A DNA stretch of 39,956 nucleotides from an uncultured Clostridium sp. (lineage in GTDB: Bacteria; Bacillota; Clostridia; TANB77; CAG-508), in the NCBI GenBank assembly GCA_930991035.1, contig CAKNRV010000008.1, forward strand, positions 1 through 39,956, read 5' to 3'. The position numbers were made by a program, and so were the translations under genes. Positions 24,251 through 31,559 of the stretch are shown piece after piece. A model generated the notes under the pieces. It had not been told where the DNA came from and did no database searches. It saw only the letters and a list, made by a program, of their open reading frames with translations. The stretch's first letter is position 1, and each line of letters starts with the position of its first letter.

Positions 24251-25120
24251 TTAAATATCTAAGCTCTTTATAAAGCTTATTAAATCGTCCCTTAATTCTG
24301 GTCTTCTTAATGTTTCGTCTATTGATGCTTTAACAAATCCTAGTTTATCTCCAGAATCAAATCTTGTAGCTTTGTAATCATATGCATATACGCCTTCTTT
24401 TGTATTTACCATACTGTTATATGCATCTGTTACTTGTATTTCTCCACCTTTTCCTGGTTTTGTTTTCTCTAAGAAACCAAATATTTCTGGTAACACAACG
24501 TGTCTATCTGATATTGCTAAATTTGATTTAGTTTCTTCTACTTTTGGTTTTTCTTGCATTTTTTCTACTTTGTATAATCTATCAGAAATTTCTTCTCCTG
24601 ATACATTTCCGTATTTTGGAACGTCTTTCCACTCTACTTTTTCTACACCTATAACAGATGCTCCTAATTTTTCATATTGTTCTATCATTTCTTTTATACA
24701 AGGTTTTTCTCCTTGCATAATTACGTCTCCATACATAATAGCGAATGGTTCATTTCCAACAAAATCTTTTGCCATAAGTATTGCGTGTCCAAGTCCTTTT
24801 GCTCCGCCTTCTTCTTCTATGAAATGTATTTTAGCTTTTCCAGACATATTTGTAACTAATGGTAAAAAGCTTTCTTTTCCTCTTTCTACTAAGAAATCTT
24901 CTAATTCTTTATCTTCTGAAAAATAGTCTTCTATAACTTCCTTTTTTCTTCCTACTACAAGTAGTATTTCTTCAATTCCCGCAGCTACTGCTTCGTCTAC
25001 TAAATATTGGATTATTGGTTTGTCCACTATTGTAAGCATACATTTAGGAACACTTTTGCACGCTGGCAAAAATCTTGTTGCAAAACCTGCAACAGGTATA
25101 ACGGCTTTTCTTACGCTCAT
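24251..25120 (-). CDS. galU: UTP--glucose-1-phosphate uridylyltransferase
   Basis: GalU makes UDP-glucose from UTP and glucose-1-phosphate, for glycolipids, teichoic acids and polysaccharides. The 289-residue protein has the N-terminal nucleotide loop AGFATRFLPACKSVPK (canonical GxGTRxLPxTKxxPK, with Ala for the second Gly and Cys for Thr), the KPIIQYLVDEAVAAGI strand, AIMYGDVI (metal-binding Asp), GGEIQVTDA and a conserved C-terminal DSGDKLGFVKA. The substituted loop positions are mildly unusual. It is the first gene of a pair with the phosphoglucomutase, and a terminator separates it from the gene upstream. Confidence 0.94.
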   Translation of the reverse strand: MSVRKAVIPVAGFATRFLPACKSVPKCMLTIVDKPIIQYLVDEAVAAGIEEILLVVGRKKEVIEDYFSEDKELEDFLVERGKESFLPLVTNMSGKAKIHFIEEEGGAKGLGHAILMAKDFVGNEPFAIMYGDVIMQGEKPCIKEMIEQYEKLGASVIGVEKVEWKDVPKYGNVSGEEISDRLYKVEKMQEKPKVEETKSNLAISDRHVVLPEIFGFLEKTKPGKGGEIQVTDAYNSMVNTKEGVYAYDYKATRFDSGDKLGFVKASIDETLRRPELRDDLISFIKSLDI

Positions 25121-25137
25121 TATTAAATCATCCTTTC

Positions 25138-25177
25138 TAAAAAAAATAATATAGAATACAGTTATTCTATATTATTT
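25138..25177 (-). terminator. Intrinsic terminator between the unknown gene and galU
   Basis: A perfect 14-bp stem (25144-25157 with 25164-25177, 6-nt loop) is followed on the minus strand by a T8 run. It starts 11 nt after the stop of the 175-aa gene. Because of the AT-rich stem it may be partial, and galU's own promoter must lie within or after it. Confidence 0.75.
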
Positions 25178-25188
25178 CATATAAAAAA

Positions 25189-25716
25189 TCAAGCATTTTT
25201 GGCATATCCTTCAAAAACTTCGTTTATTTCTTTTTCTCCTGATGTATTTAAAATTTTATCGTGAGCATCTAATATTTCTTTTATATTTACATTAAATTCT
25301 CCTACTTCAAAACAATCAATGATTTTTACTTTTATTTCTTTATAATTTTTTGAATTTTCTTTCAAAAATTTTTCTATATTTTTATTTGCAATATCAATAT
25401 AATTTTTACTGCCATTTATAAACACTACGTTTAAGCTTTCTTGCTTATTTAATTTTTTTAGTTCTTTTTGTATTTCTGAATATTTTAGTCCATTTGTATT
25501 TCTCCAATTTATATTTAATATCTTTTGCTCATTTTTTAAGTTTAATTTTTTTATTAAGGTTTTTATATTTTCTTCTATATTATTTTCTAATATTGTTATA
25601 ATATTTGCATTTTCATTTATTTCTTTATTTATATAAGGAAGTAACATTGTAACTAAGTGCCAATCACTTACATAAAAACTACATAATTTTTCAATGTTAT
25701 TATTTAAAATTTCCAT
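25189..25716 (-). CDS. Hypothetical protein, 175 aa
   Basis: I do not recognise this protein. It is a Lys/Glu/Asn-rich, probably alpha/beta soluble protein with segments such as CSFYVSDWHLVTMLLPYI near the N-terminus and LNVVFINGSKNYIDIAN in the middle, which resembles a Rossmann-type strand-turn-helix. There is no cysteine pair, membrane segment or signal peptide. The ATG at 25716 is preferred because AAGGAGG lies 8 nt upstream; the longer frame from 25758 would include the ribosome binding site and the promoter. The gene has its own well-formed promoter with a palindrome over the -10 box and its own terminator, so it is a monocistronic, probably regulated gene. Confidence 0.65.
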   Translation of the reverse strand: MEILNNNIEKLCSFYVSDWHLVTMLLPYINKEINENANIITILENNIEENIKTLIKKLNLKNEQKILNINWRNTNGLKYSEIQKELKKLNKQESLNVVFINGSKNYIDIANKNIEKFLKENSKNYKEIKVKIIDCFEVGEFNVNIKEILDAHDKILNTSGEKEINEVFEGYAKNA

Positions 25717-25741
25717 AAGGAAAACCTCCTTCGTTCTTAAT

Positions 25742-25777
25742 ATGGTAAATTTTACCATTTGTATTTCCGTAAGTCAA
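25742..25777 (-). promoter_or_regulatory. Promoter with palindromic operator for the 175-aa gene
   Basis: On the minus strand TTGACT (25772-25777) and TAAAAT (25749-25754) are 17 nt apart. The -10 box is covered by the palindrome ATGGTAAA-T-TTTACCAT (25742-25758), a plausible repressor site. The start codon is about 30 nt further on. Confidence 0.6.
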
Positions 25778-25898
25778 GCTAAATCGTAGGCTTTATTTCG
25801 ACAATGATTTTTTGTAAAATTTTTGGAAGGAATGTATAAAATTTTTAAAACAGTAAATAATTTTAGTACAAGCAAATTTTTTCTATTGGAGGAGTTAT

Positions 25899-26567
25899 AT
25901 GAAAAAAATATTAAATTTTATTAATTTTAGTTTTATAAAGAGATTTTTTGTCGTACTAATCTTATTTTCCGCTTTTATTTTTATATCAGCTTTATCATAT
26001 GTAAATGCTGTTTCGGAAGATATATCAGATAGTGTGTTTAGATTACACGTAATCGCAAATAGTGATTCTGACGAAGACCAAGCACTAAAATATAAAGTAC
26101 GTGATGCTATTTTAGATTATATGGACGATATAACCGCAAATTGTACTTCTAAAGAAGAAGTCATTAGCTTAGCTAATGAACATAAAGAAGAAATGTGCAA
26201 TGTTGCTAAAGAAACAATTTCTGCCAATGGTTATGATTACGATGTTTCAATAGAAATAGGAAATTTCGAATTTCCAACTAAACAATATGGAGATATTTCA
26301 TTACCTGCTGGTTACTATGATGCTGTAAGAGTAAAAATTGGAGAAGCATCTGGTCAAAATTGGTGGTGCGTAATGTTTCCTCCTTTATGTTTTGTAGATG
26401 TAACATCTGGTGTTGTACCTAATGAATCCAAAGAAATCATTAAAGAAAATTTAAACAATGACGAAGAATATAGCATAATAAGTGACAAAGAAGATGCAGG
26501 AATACAATTCAAATTCAGTTTAATCGAATTCTTTAAAAACATAAACTTTGCAAAGGCTTCTAATTAA
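25899..26567 (+). CDS. spoIIR: Stage II sporulation protein R
   Basis: SpoIIR is made in the forespore, exported to the space between the membranes, and triggers SpoIIGA to process pro-sigma-E in the mother cell. The 222-residue protein has an N-terminal signal/anchor segment (about 14-36), then the family core FRLHVIANSDSDEDQALKYKVRDAI and the SGQNWWCVMFPPLCF segment with the paired cysteines. A GGAGG ribosome binding site lies 6 nt before the ATG. In B. subtilis the gene is transcribed by sigma-F; I see a GTATA -35-like element near 25835 but no convincing -10. A Spo0A-like core TTCGACA at 25797-25803 is also present. A terminator follows. Confidence 0.93.
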   Translation: MKKILNFINFSFIKRFFVVLILFSAFIFISALSYVNAVSEDISDSVFRLHVIANSDSDEDQALKYKVRDAILDYMDDITANCTSKEEVISLANEHKEEMCNVAKETISANGYDYDVSIEIGNFEFPTKQYGDISLPAGYYDAVRVKIGEASGQNWWCVMFPPLCFVDVTSGVVPNESKEIIKENLNNDEEYSIISDKEDAGIQFKFSLIEFFKNINFAKASN

Positions 26568-26617
26568 TTGTTATAATTACTATTGTATTTTAATGAAATC
26601 TGTGTTATAAATTATAG

Positions 26618-26653
26618 ATAGAGTTTAAATAGTTTAGACTCTATTTTTCTTTT
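26618..26653 (+). terminator. Intrinsic terminator after spoIIR
   Basis: ATAGAGTTTAAA (26618-26629) pairs with TTTAGACTCTAT (26633-26644) with one mismatch and a 3-nt loop, followed by TTTTCTTTT. It separates spoIIR from murA. Confidence 0.75.
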
Positions 26654-26688
26654 AAGAAGCATATAAAAATAACATTGGGGGTATTAAG

Positions 26689-27948
26689 TTGGAAAAATTA
26701 GTCATATCTGGAGGAACAAGATTAAAAGGAGAAGTTACAATAAGTGGTGCAAAAAATGCTGCTGTCGCAATACTACCTGCCACACTATTACTAAAGGGAA
26801 TATATACCATTAATAATCTTCCTAATATAAGTGATGTAAAGATTACTTGTGATATTCTGCAAGATTTAGGTGCCAAAATCACTTGGAACACGCCTAACGA
26901 AATTACAATTGATACTAGAGAAATTGATGGTAATGAAGCACCTTTAGATAAAACAAGTAAGTTTAGAGCATCATATTATCTAATTGGTGCTATGCTTGGT
27001 AGACGTGGTCAAATAGAAGTAGGTCTTCCTGGTGGCTGTAATTTAGGTGCTAGACCAATAGATCAACATATAAAAGGATTTGAACTATTGGGTGCCAAAG
27101 TAGAAGTTGGACAAGGTAAAATTTCTGCTAAAGCAAAAAAATTAGTTGGTGCTCCTATATATATGGATGTTGTATCTGTTGGTGCAACAATAAATGTAAT
27201 GCTTGCAAGCGTTTTAGCTGAAGGAACTACGACTATTGATAATGCTGCAAAAGAACCTCATATAGTCGATGTAGCTAACTTTTTAAATACAATGGGTGCT
27301 GATATTCGTGGTGCTGGAACTGATGTTATAAAAATAAATGGTGTAAAAGAATTAAAAAGCGAAGGTACGTATTCTGTTGTTCCTGACCAAATAGAAGCTG
27401 GTACATTTATGCTTGCTGCTATTGCTACTAAAGGTGATATTTTAATAAAAAACTGTATATCTGAGCATTTAGATTGTATTACAGCTAAAATATTGGAAAT
27501 TGGTGGAAATGTAGAAGATTTAGGTGATACTATTAGAGTTTGGACAAACAAAAGACCAAATAAGGCCAATATTAAAACTCTTCCATATCCAGGTTTTCCA
27601 ACTGATATGCAACCTCAAATGGGTGTTGTACTTTCTATTGCAGATGGTACAAGTATAATAAATGAAAGCATTTGGGAATCTAGGTTTCAATATACAAATG
27701 AGCTAAATAAAATGGGAGCTCATATTACTGCTCAAGGCAAAACAGCTATTTTTGAAGGTGTAAAAGAACTATCTGGTGCACCTGTATATGCAAGTGATTT
27801 AAGAGCTGGTGCTGCCCTATTAATAGCTGGTATTGTTGCTAAAGGAACCACTGAATTATATAACATTAATCATATAGACAGAGGTTATGAGCATATTGAG
27901 CAAAAATTTAGGAATTTAGGCGCAAACATAGAAAGAGTTAGCGAATAA
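26689..27948 (+). CDS. murA: UDP-N-acetylglucosamine 1-carboxyvinyltransferase
   Basis: MurA transfers enolpyruvate from PEP to UDP-GlcNAc, the first committed step of peptidoglycan synthesis and the target of fosfomycin. The 419 residues have the KN pair of the N-terminal SGAKNAA motif, the catalytic cysteine at 117 (GGCNLGARPIDQH, so a fosfomycin-sensitive type by this residue), and the C-terminal DLRAGAALLIAG. It starts with TTG at 26689, supported by a GGGGG ribosome binding site at 26677-26681. It stands downstream of a terminator and before walJ and rlmH on the same strand. Many Firmicutes have two murA copies; which one this is cannot be told. Confidence 0.95.
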   Translation: MEKLVISGGTRLKGEVTISGAKNAAVAILPATLLLKGIYTINNLPNISDVKITCDILQDLGAKITWNTPNEITIDTREIDGNEAPLDKTSKFRASYYLIGAMLGRRGQIEVGLPGGCNLGARPIDQHIKGFELLGAKVEVGQGKISAKAKKLVGAPIYMDVVSVGATINVMLASVLAEGTTTIDNAAKEPHIVDVANFLNTMGADIRGAGTDVIKINGVKELKSEGTYSVVPDQIEAGTFMLAAIATKGDILIKNCISEHLDCITAKILEIGGNVEDLGDTIRVWTNKRPNKANIKTLPYPGFPTDMQPQMGVVLSIADGTSIINESIWESRFQYTNELNKMGAHITAQGKTAIFEGVKELSGAPVYASDLRAGAALLIAGIVAKGTTELYNINHIDRGYEHIEQKFRNLGANIERVSE

Positions 27949-28004
27949 AGTTTACAAATTCCAAACAAAAGATTAGCTTTTGGGCTAAAAGAAACGGAGT
28001 TATT

Positions 28005-28796
28005 ATGTTTAATTTTTGTAGTTTATATAGTGGAAGTTCTGGGAATTGTTTATTAATTCAGACTTCTGATACTAAAATTTTAATAGATGCTGGTGAAAGT
28101 GCAAAGAAAATTTCTACTGCGCTTTCTTCTATGGATATAGACCCAACACAAATAGATGCAATTTTAGTAACACACGAGCATTCTGACCACGTAAGGGGAT
28201 TAGGCACTTTTTCTAAAAAATATGATATTCCTGTATTTGCAAATTCTAAAACTTGGGATGCAATGCCTGAGCAGAGTAGCAAAATTAGCGAAAATAATAT
28301 GAAAAAGTTTACTATTGAAGAGAACTTTGAAATTGGTGATTTAAAAATACATCCTTTTAAAATTCCTCACGATGCTGCTAATCCTTGTGGTTTTAATATT
28401 TTTTATAATGATACTAAAATAAGTATAGCCACAGATTTAGGTCACATTACTTCTAATATTGCTCATAAATTAGAAGATAGCAAATTTATTTTACTGGAAT
28501 CTAATTATGACCCAGAAATTTTAAAATGTTCTGCATATCCATATTTACTAAAAAGGAGAATTGCAGGTCCAAATGGACATTTGCCAAATTCTGATGCTGG
28601 AAAAATAGTTTCTTTTTTAATGAATAGCGGGCTTAAAAGTGTAATGCTTGGCCATTTAAGCAGGGAAAATAATTTTCCAGAGCTAGCATACAAAACAGTA
28701 GTAGATACTTTAATAGACGACAAATTAGATTGTAGCAAAATTAAAATTGATGTAGCTAGTAGATTTGCACCTAGTCCAACTATAAAACTTGCTTAG
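28005..28796 (+). CDS. walJ: WalJ/YycJ-type metallo-beta-lactamase-fold hydrolase
   Basis: WalJ (YycJ) is a metallo-beta-lactamase-fold protein, proposed to act as a 5'-exonuclease in mismatch repair and linked to coordinating division and replication. The 263 residues begin with FCSLYSGSSGNCLLIQ, a hallmark of this subgroup, and carry the metal motif THEHSDH (H57, H59, D61, H62), IPHDAANPCGF and IATDLGHI (metal-binding Asp), with GHLSRENN near the C-terminus. In Firmicutes it lies with the walRK two-component genes and rlmH. Here walRK is absent but rlmH follows 60 nt later. A ribosome binding site (ACGGAG) precedes the ATG. Confidence 0.92.
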   Translation: MFNFCSLYSGSSGNCLLIQTSDTKILIDAGESAKKISTALSSMDIDPTQIDAILVTHEHSDHVRGLGTFSKKYDIPVFANSKTWDAMPEQSSKISENNMKKFTIEENFEIGDLKIHPFKIPHDAANPCGFNIFYNDTKISIATDLGHITSNIAHKLEDSKFILLESNYDPEILKCSAYPYLLKRRIAGPNGHLPNSDAGKIVSFLMNSGLKSVMLGHLSRENNFPELAYKTVVDTLIDDKLDCSKIKIDVASRFAPSPTIKLA

Positions 28797-28856
28797 AAAG
28801 ATGTTTCATACAAACTTTCAAAACTTAGTTTAGAAAATTAAAAGGAATGAGATTTT

Positions 28857-29333
28857 ATGATACATATTAATGTTATTTGCGTTGGAAAGTTAAAAGAAAC
28901 CTATTTAAAAGATGCTATAAATGAATATGCTAAACGCTTATCTAAATATTGTAAAATAAATATTGTTGAGGTACCAGATGAACCTATTCCTTCTAATTTG
29001 AATGACAAATTATCTGAAAGTATAAAGCAAGCAGAAGGAAATAAAATATTATCTTTTGTAAAAAACAGCTATGTTATTTCATTAGATTTAAAAGGTAAAC
29101 AATATACTTCTGAAGAATTTTCTGATAAATTAGAAAAACTTAGCTTAAATAATAGTAGCATTTCATTTATTATAGGAGGGTCTTTGGGATTATCTAATGA
29201 AGTTATTAATAAATCAAATGAATTAATCTGTTTTTCTAAAATGACTTTTCCCCATCAGTTAATTCGTTTGTTTTTGTTAGAACAAATTTTTAGAGCTTTT
29301 AAAATTTCCAATAATGAAACATACCATAGATAA
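28857..29333 (+). CDS. rlmH: 23S rRNA (pseudouridine-1915 N3)-methyltransferase
   Basis: RlmH, a SPOUT-family methyltransferase, methylates pseudouridine 1915 in helix 69 of the large subunit RNA when the 70S ribosome is assembled. The 158 residues are the usual length. The S-adenosylmethionine-binding knot is recognisable from FIIGGSLGL (about 104-112) and the trefoil FPHQLIRLFLLEQIFRAFKI (131-150), ending ETYHR, close to the usual PYHK/R tail. An AAAGGAATGAG ribosome binding site precedes the ATG. It is last in the murA-walJ-rlmH row. After it comes about 535 nt without a gene, which holds the inverted-repeat element. Confidence 0.95.
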   Translation: MIHINVICVGKLKETYLKDAINEYAKRLSKYCKINIVEVPDEPIPSNLNDKLSESIKQAEGNKILSFVKNSYVISLDLKGKQYTSEEFSDKLEKLSLNNSSISFIIGGSLGLSNEVINKSNELICFSKMTFPHQLIRLFLLEQIFRAFKISNNETYHR

Positions 29334-29439
29334 TCTTATATTATCTTTTTCTTATGTTATTTGCCAATTGTATGGTAAGTAATACCAAAATTTTATATTA
29401 ATTTTTTTATTGTTCTTCTTTTGTTTTTATTATATAGAA

Positions 29440-29671
29440 TGTAGAGGAAATGTAAAATCAAAAGTTATTAGTTGAGAGAATTAATTATTTTTCAATGAGT
29501 ACAGACTTAGTTTTATTTAAAACTCATTGAGACATAAATTATTTTATTCACGAATGTTTTATTTCAGATAATTTTTCTATCATTTGTTAATTCTTTTGAT
29601 TATTTTAATTATTTACTTTTTTAAAATTTCGTTTTCGGGGGCGAAATAATTAAAAAGTTATTTCCTCTACA
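29440..29671. repeat. Nested inverted-repeat element of 232 nt (candidate structured RNA or MITE)
   Basis: The outermost arms TGTAGAGGAAAT (29440-29451) and ATTTCCTCTACA (29660-29671) are a perfect 12-bp inverted repeat. Inside, TTAATTATTT (29481-29490) pairs with AAATAATTAA (29644-29653). Within that are two local hairpins: TCAATGAGT (29492-29500) with ACTCATTGA (29522-29530), and TTTCG-GGGG-CGAAA (29633-29646). No start codon with a ribosome binding site is present. The short GC-containing arms stand out against an almost pure A/T background. It could be a structured non-coding RNA or a miniature transposable element with terminal repeats. Strand is unknown. The rest of 29334-29868 shows nothing I can identify. 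Confidence 0.5.
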
Positions 29672-29868
29672 AAATTAAAATCATTTTTGTTTAATCAATT
29701 TTTTGGAATAATATTTTTAAGAATTTAATTATTTATATGTTAAATAGATTAATTTTTTATAATATACATATTAGAAATCTTTTATAATAAAAAATAAATT
29801 ACAAAATCTAATTGAATTAAACTATGATACTATATTACTCTCTTTTTTATGTAATGTCAAGAAAAACT

Positions 29869-30399
29869 TTACGACAAAATTCGACAAATGACCGTAGAAC
29901 ATAGTATTCCTGCCACATCAGCTGCTAAAGCAGCAAGCAAAATTCCTCTAGTTTTCTTTATTCCGACCGCACTTGTATAAATTGCAATTGTATAAAAAGT
30001 TGTTTCTGTTGAACCCATAATTGTTGATGTAATTATACCAGTTAAAGTGTCTACACCATAATTTTGCATAATATCTACTGCCACAGCCATTGATGCACTT
30101 CCAGAAATAGGTCTAAGTATTGCCAGTGGCATAATTTGACTAGGTATTTCTAATAAATTTATAATCGGAGAAATTAAATTACATAATAAATCTATTATCC
30201 CAGAATTTCTTAATGCACTTACTGCTACAAAAATTCCTAATAATGTTGGAAACATTTTTAAAACTATTTCCATTCCTTCTTTTGCTCCATCTAAAAAATT
30301 GTCAAACACTTTTGTTTTTTCCTTTACCCCATAGGCTACTATAAAAAGTATTACTGCTGGAATCGCAATACTCGAAATATAATTTATAACACTTGTCAT
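29869..30399 (-). CDS. spmB: Spore maturation protein B
   Basis: SpmA and SpmB are mother-cell membrane proteins needed for spore core dehydration and heat resistance. The 176-residue product is very hydrophobic with about five membrane segments and has the nucleoside-recognition (Gate) domain pattern, including GAKEGMEIVLKMFPTLLGIFVAVSALRNSG and the conserved PLAILRPISGSASMAV. Length matches the B. subtilis protein (178). It starts immediately where spmA stops, so translation is probably coupled. The gene ends in a region containing a Spo0A-box-like sequence (29880-29888), which lies in its last codons. Confidence 0.92.
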   Translation of the reverse strand: MTSVINYISSIAIPAVILFIVAYGVKEKTKVFDNFLDGAKEGMEIVLKMFPTLLGIFVAVSALRNSGIIDLLCNLISPIINLLEIPSQIMPLAILRPISGSASMAVAVDIMQNYGVDTLTGIITSTIMGSTETTFYTIAIYTSAVGIKKTRGILLAALAADVAGILCSTVICRILS

Positions 30400-30987
30400 T
30401 TATTTCACCCTTTTTATTAAAATTTTTGTTAATACAATTCCTACCACAGCTGCTACAATCGTTGCTATCCATACTGGCAAGATTATAGATGTAGGATTTT
30501 GCGAATTTAAAGAAGTCCTAATAGCTATGACATTTGTTGGGATTAATTGTATAGAAGCTGTATTTATAACTATAAACATCATCATAGAATTTGATAGAGT
30601 ATCTTTTTTGGTATTTTCTTTTTGCATAGTTTGCATCGCCTTAATTCCTAATGGCGTGGCTGCATTTCCTAATCCCAAAATATTTGCAATCATATTCATC
30701 GATATTTCATTTTTTGCAGCTTTATTCTTCTTCAAATCTGGAAATAAAAAATTAATTACTGGTTGCAAGAATTTACTCATCTTTTCAATAAGTGATGTGT
30801 TTTTTGCTATTTGCATTATTCCATTCCATAAACATATTGTCCCTAAAAAAGTCAAAGTTAATTCTACTGTGTCTGATAAAGATTCAAATAATCCATTATT
30901 TATTTCATCAATTTTTCCTGAAATTATCGAATAAATATAAGATAAAATTATAAAAGCTGGCCATAATATATTTAACATAGTTTTCAC
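30400..30987 (-). CDS. spmA: Spore maturation protein A
   Basis: This 195-residue polytopic membrane protein, partner of SpmB, has the Gate domain motif (GLFESLSDTVELTLTFLGTICLWNGIMQIA) and LGLGNAATPLGIKAM in a loop between membrane segments, then a C-terminal membrane region. Its order, length and pairing with spmB match B. subtilis spmA (196). In B. subtilis the pair is transcribed with dacB, but here no dacB is adjacent. The start lies 175 nt from the divergent abrB gene, and the intervening space contains two perfect Spo0A-type boxes that may affect either direction. Confidence 0.92.
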   Translation of the reverse strand: MKTMLNILWPAFIILSYIYSIISGKIDEINNGLFESLSDTVELTLTFLGTICLWNGIMQIAKNTSLIEKMSKFLQPVINFLFPDLKKNKAAKNEISMNMIANILGLGNAATPLGIKAMQTMQKENTKKDTLSNSMMMFIVINTASIQLIPTNVIAIRTSLNSQNPTSIILPVWIATIVAAVVGIVLTKILIKRVK

Positions 30988-31050
30988 CTATTAAATACTA
31001 TTCTTAAGTTTTCTGTTTATTCGTTATTAATTTATTTTACTTTGTCTTAT

Positions 31051-31139
31051 TTTGTCGAACGATTTTCTAACTTTGTTTCTTCTTTTTGTTGCCTTTTTGT
31101 TAAAATTATGCTATTATGAATATAGATTTTTTTGTCGAA
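31051..31139 (+). promoter_or_regulatory. abrB promoter with two Spo0A-type boxes
   Basis: TTGCCT (31089-31094) and TATTAT (31112-31117) are 17 nt apart and predict a start near 31124. TTTGTCGAA, a perfect match to the Spo0A box consensus TTTGTCRAA, occurs at 31131-31139 just downstream of the start, and again at 31051-31059 upstream. In B. subtilis, phosphorylated Spo0A represses abrB by binding boxes just downstream of its promoter, so the downstream box is in the expected place. Confidence 0.65.
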
Positions 31140-31162
31140 TTTTGTAAGTTGGGGAGGTTGTT

Positions 31163-31435
31163 ATGAAGTCAACAGGGATTGTTAGAAGAGTGGACGAGCT
31201 TGGTAGAGTTGTTATTCCAATTGAAATACGTAACAAATTTGGAATTGTTGAAAAAGATCCAATAGAAATATTTGTAGATGGAACAAACATTGTACTAAAA
31301 AAATTTGAAGAGAATTGTATTTTTTGCGGTAATACAAAAAATTTGTCAGAATATAAAGGGAAATTACTTTGTGATAAATGTGCTGAACAAATTGCTAAGA
31401 ATAGTTCAAATTTCGAAAATAAAGAAGCTGAATAA
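31163..31435 (+). CDS. abrB: AbrB-family transition-state regulator with C-terminal zinc-ribbon-like tail
   Basis: The N-terminal 50 residues are a swapped-hairpin AbrB DNA-binding domain (MKSTGIVRRVDELGRVVIPIEIRNKFGI), almost the same as the transition-state regulator of Bacillus. The C-terminal 40 residues differ. They carry two CxxC pairs (C52/C55 and C70/C73) that could bind zinc, followed by a short charged tail, where B. subtilis AbrB has a helical dimerisation domain. The protein is thus either AbrB with a metal-dependent dimerisation module or a relative of SpoVT-like regulators. A GGGGAGG ribosome binding site precedes the ATG. The gene is divergent from spmAB and its promoter has Spo0A-type boxes. 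A terminator follows. Confidence 0.9.
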   Translation: MKSTGIVRRVDELGRVVIPIEIRNKFGIVEKDPIEIFVDGTNIVLKKFEENCIFCGNTKNLSEYKGKLLCDKCAEQIAKNSSNFENKEAE

Positions 31436-31437
31436 TG

Positions 31438-31477
31438 AAAAAACTTTTAAGCAGATAATCTACTTAAAAGTTTTTTT
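31438..31477 (+). terminator. Intrinsic terminator after abrB
   Basis: AAACTTTTAAG (31441-31451) pairs with CTTAAAAGTTT (31463-31473), with three more inner pairs after one mismatch, followed by a T run to 31477. The A-rich left side means it could also work on the minus strand. Confidence 0.85.
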
Positions 31478-31559
31478 GTTTTTATTAATTTATTTTTAAC
31501 TGCTACTATTTATTTTATTTTTTGTTTTTTATTATTTTAATTACTATGTATTTTTTTCA

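Noticed and set aside
25835-25860. Sigma-F promoter for spoIIR
   Set aside because: GTATA is present as a -35-like element, but no GG-N2-A-N-type -10 box follows at the right distance.
29636-29656. GGGGGCG start resembling a tmRNA 5' end
   Set aside because: The following GATTCGACA-type sequence and a matching tRNA-like 3' half with CCA are missing.
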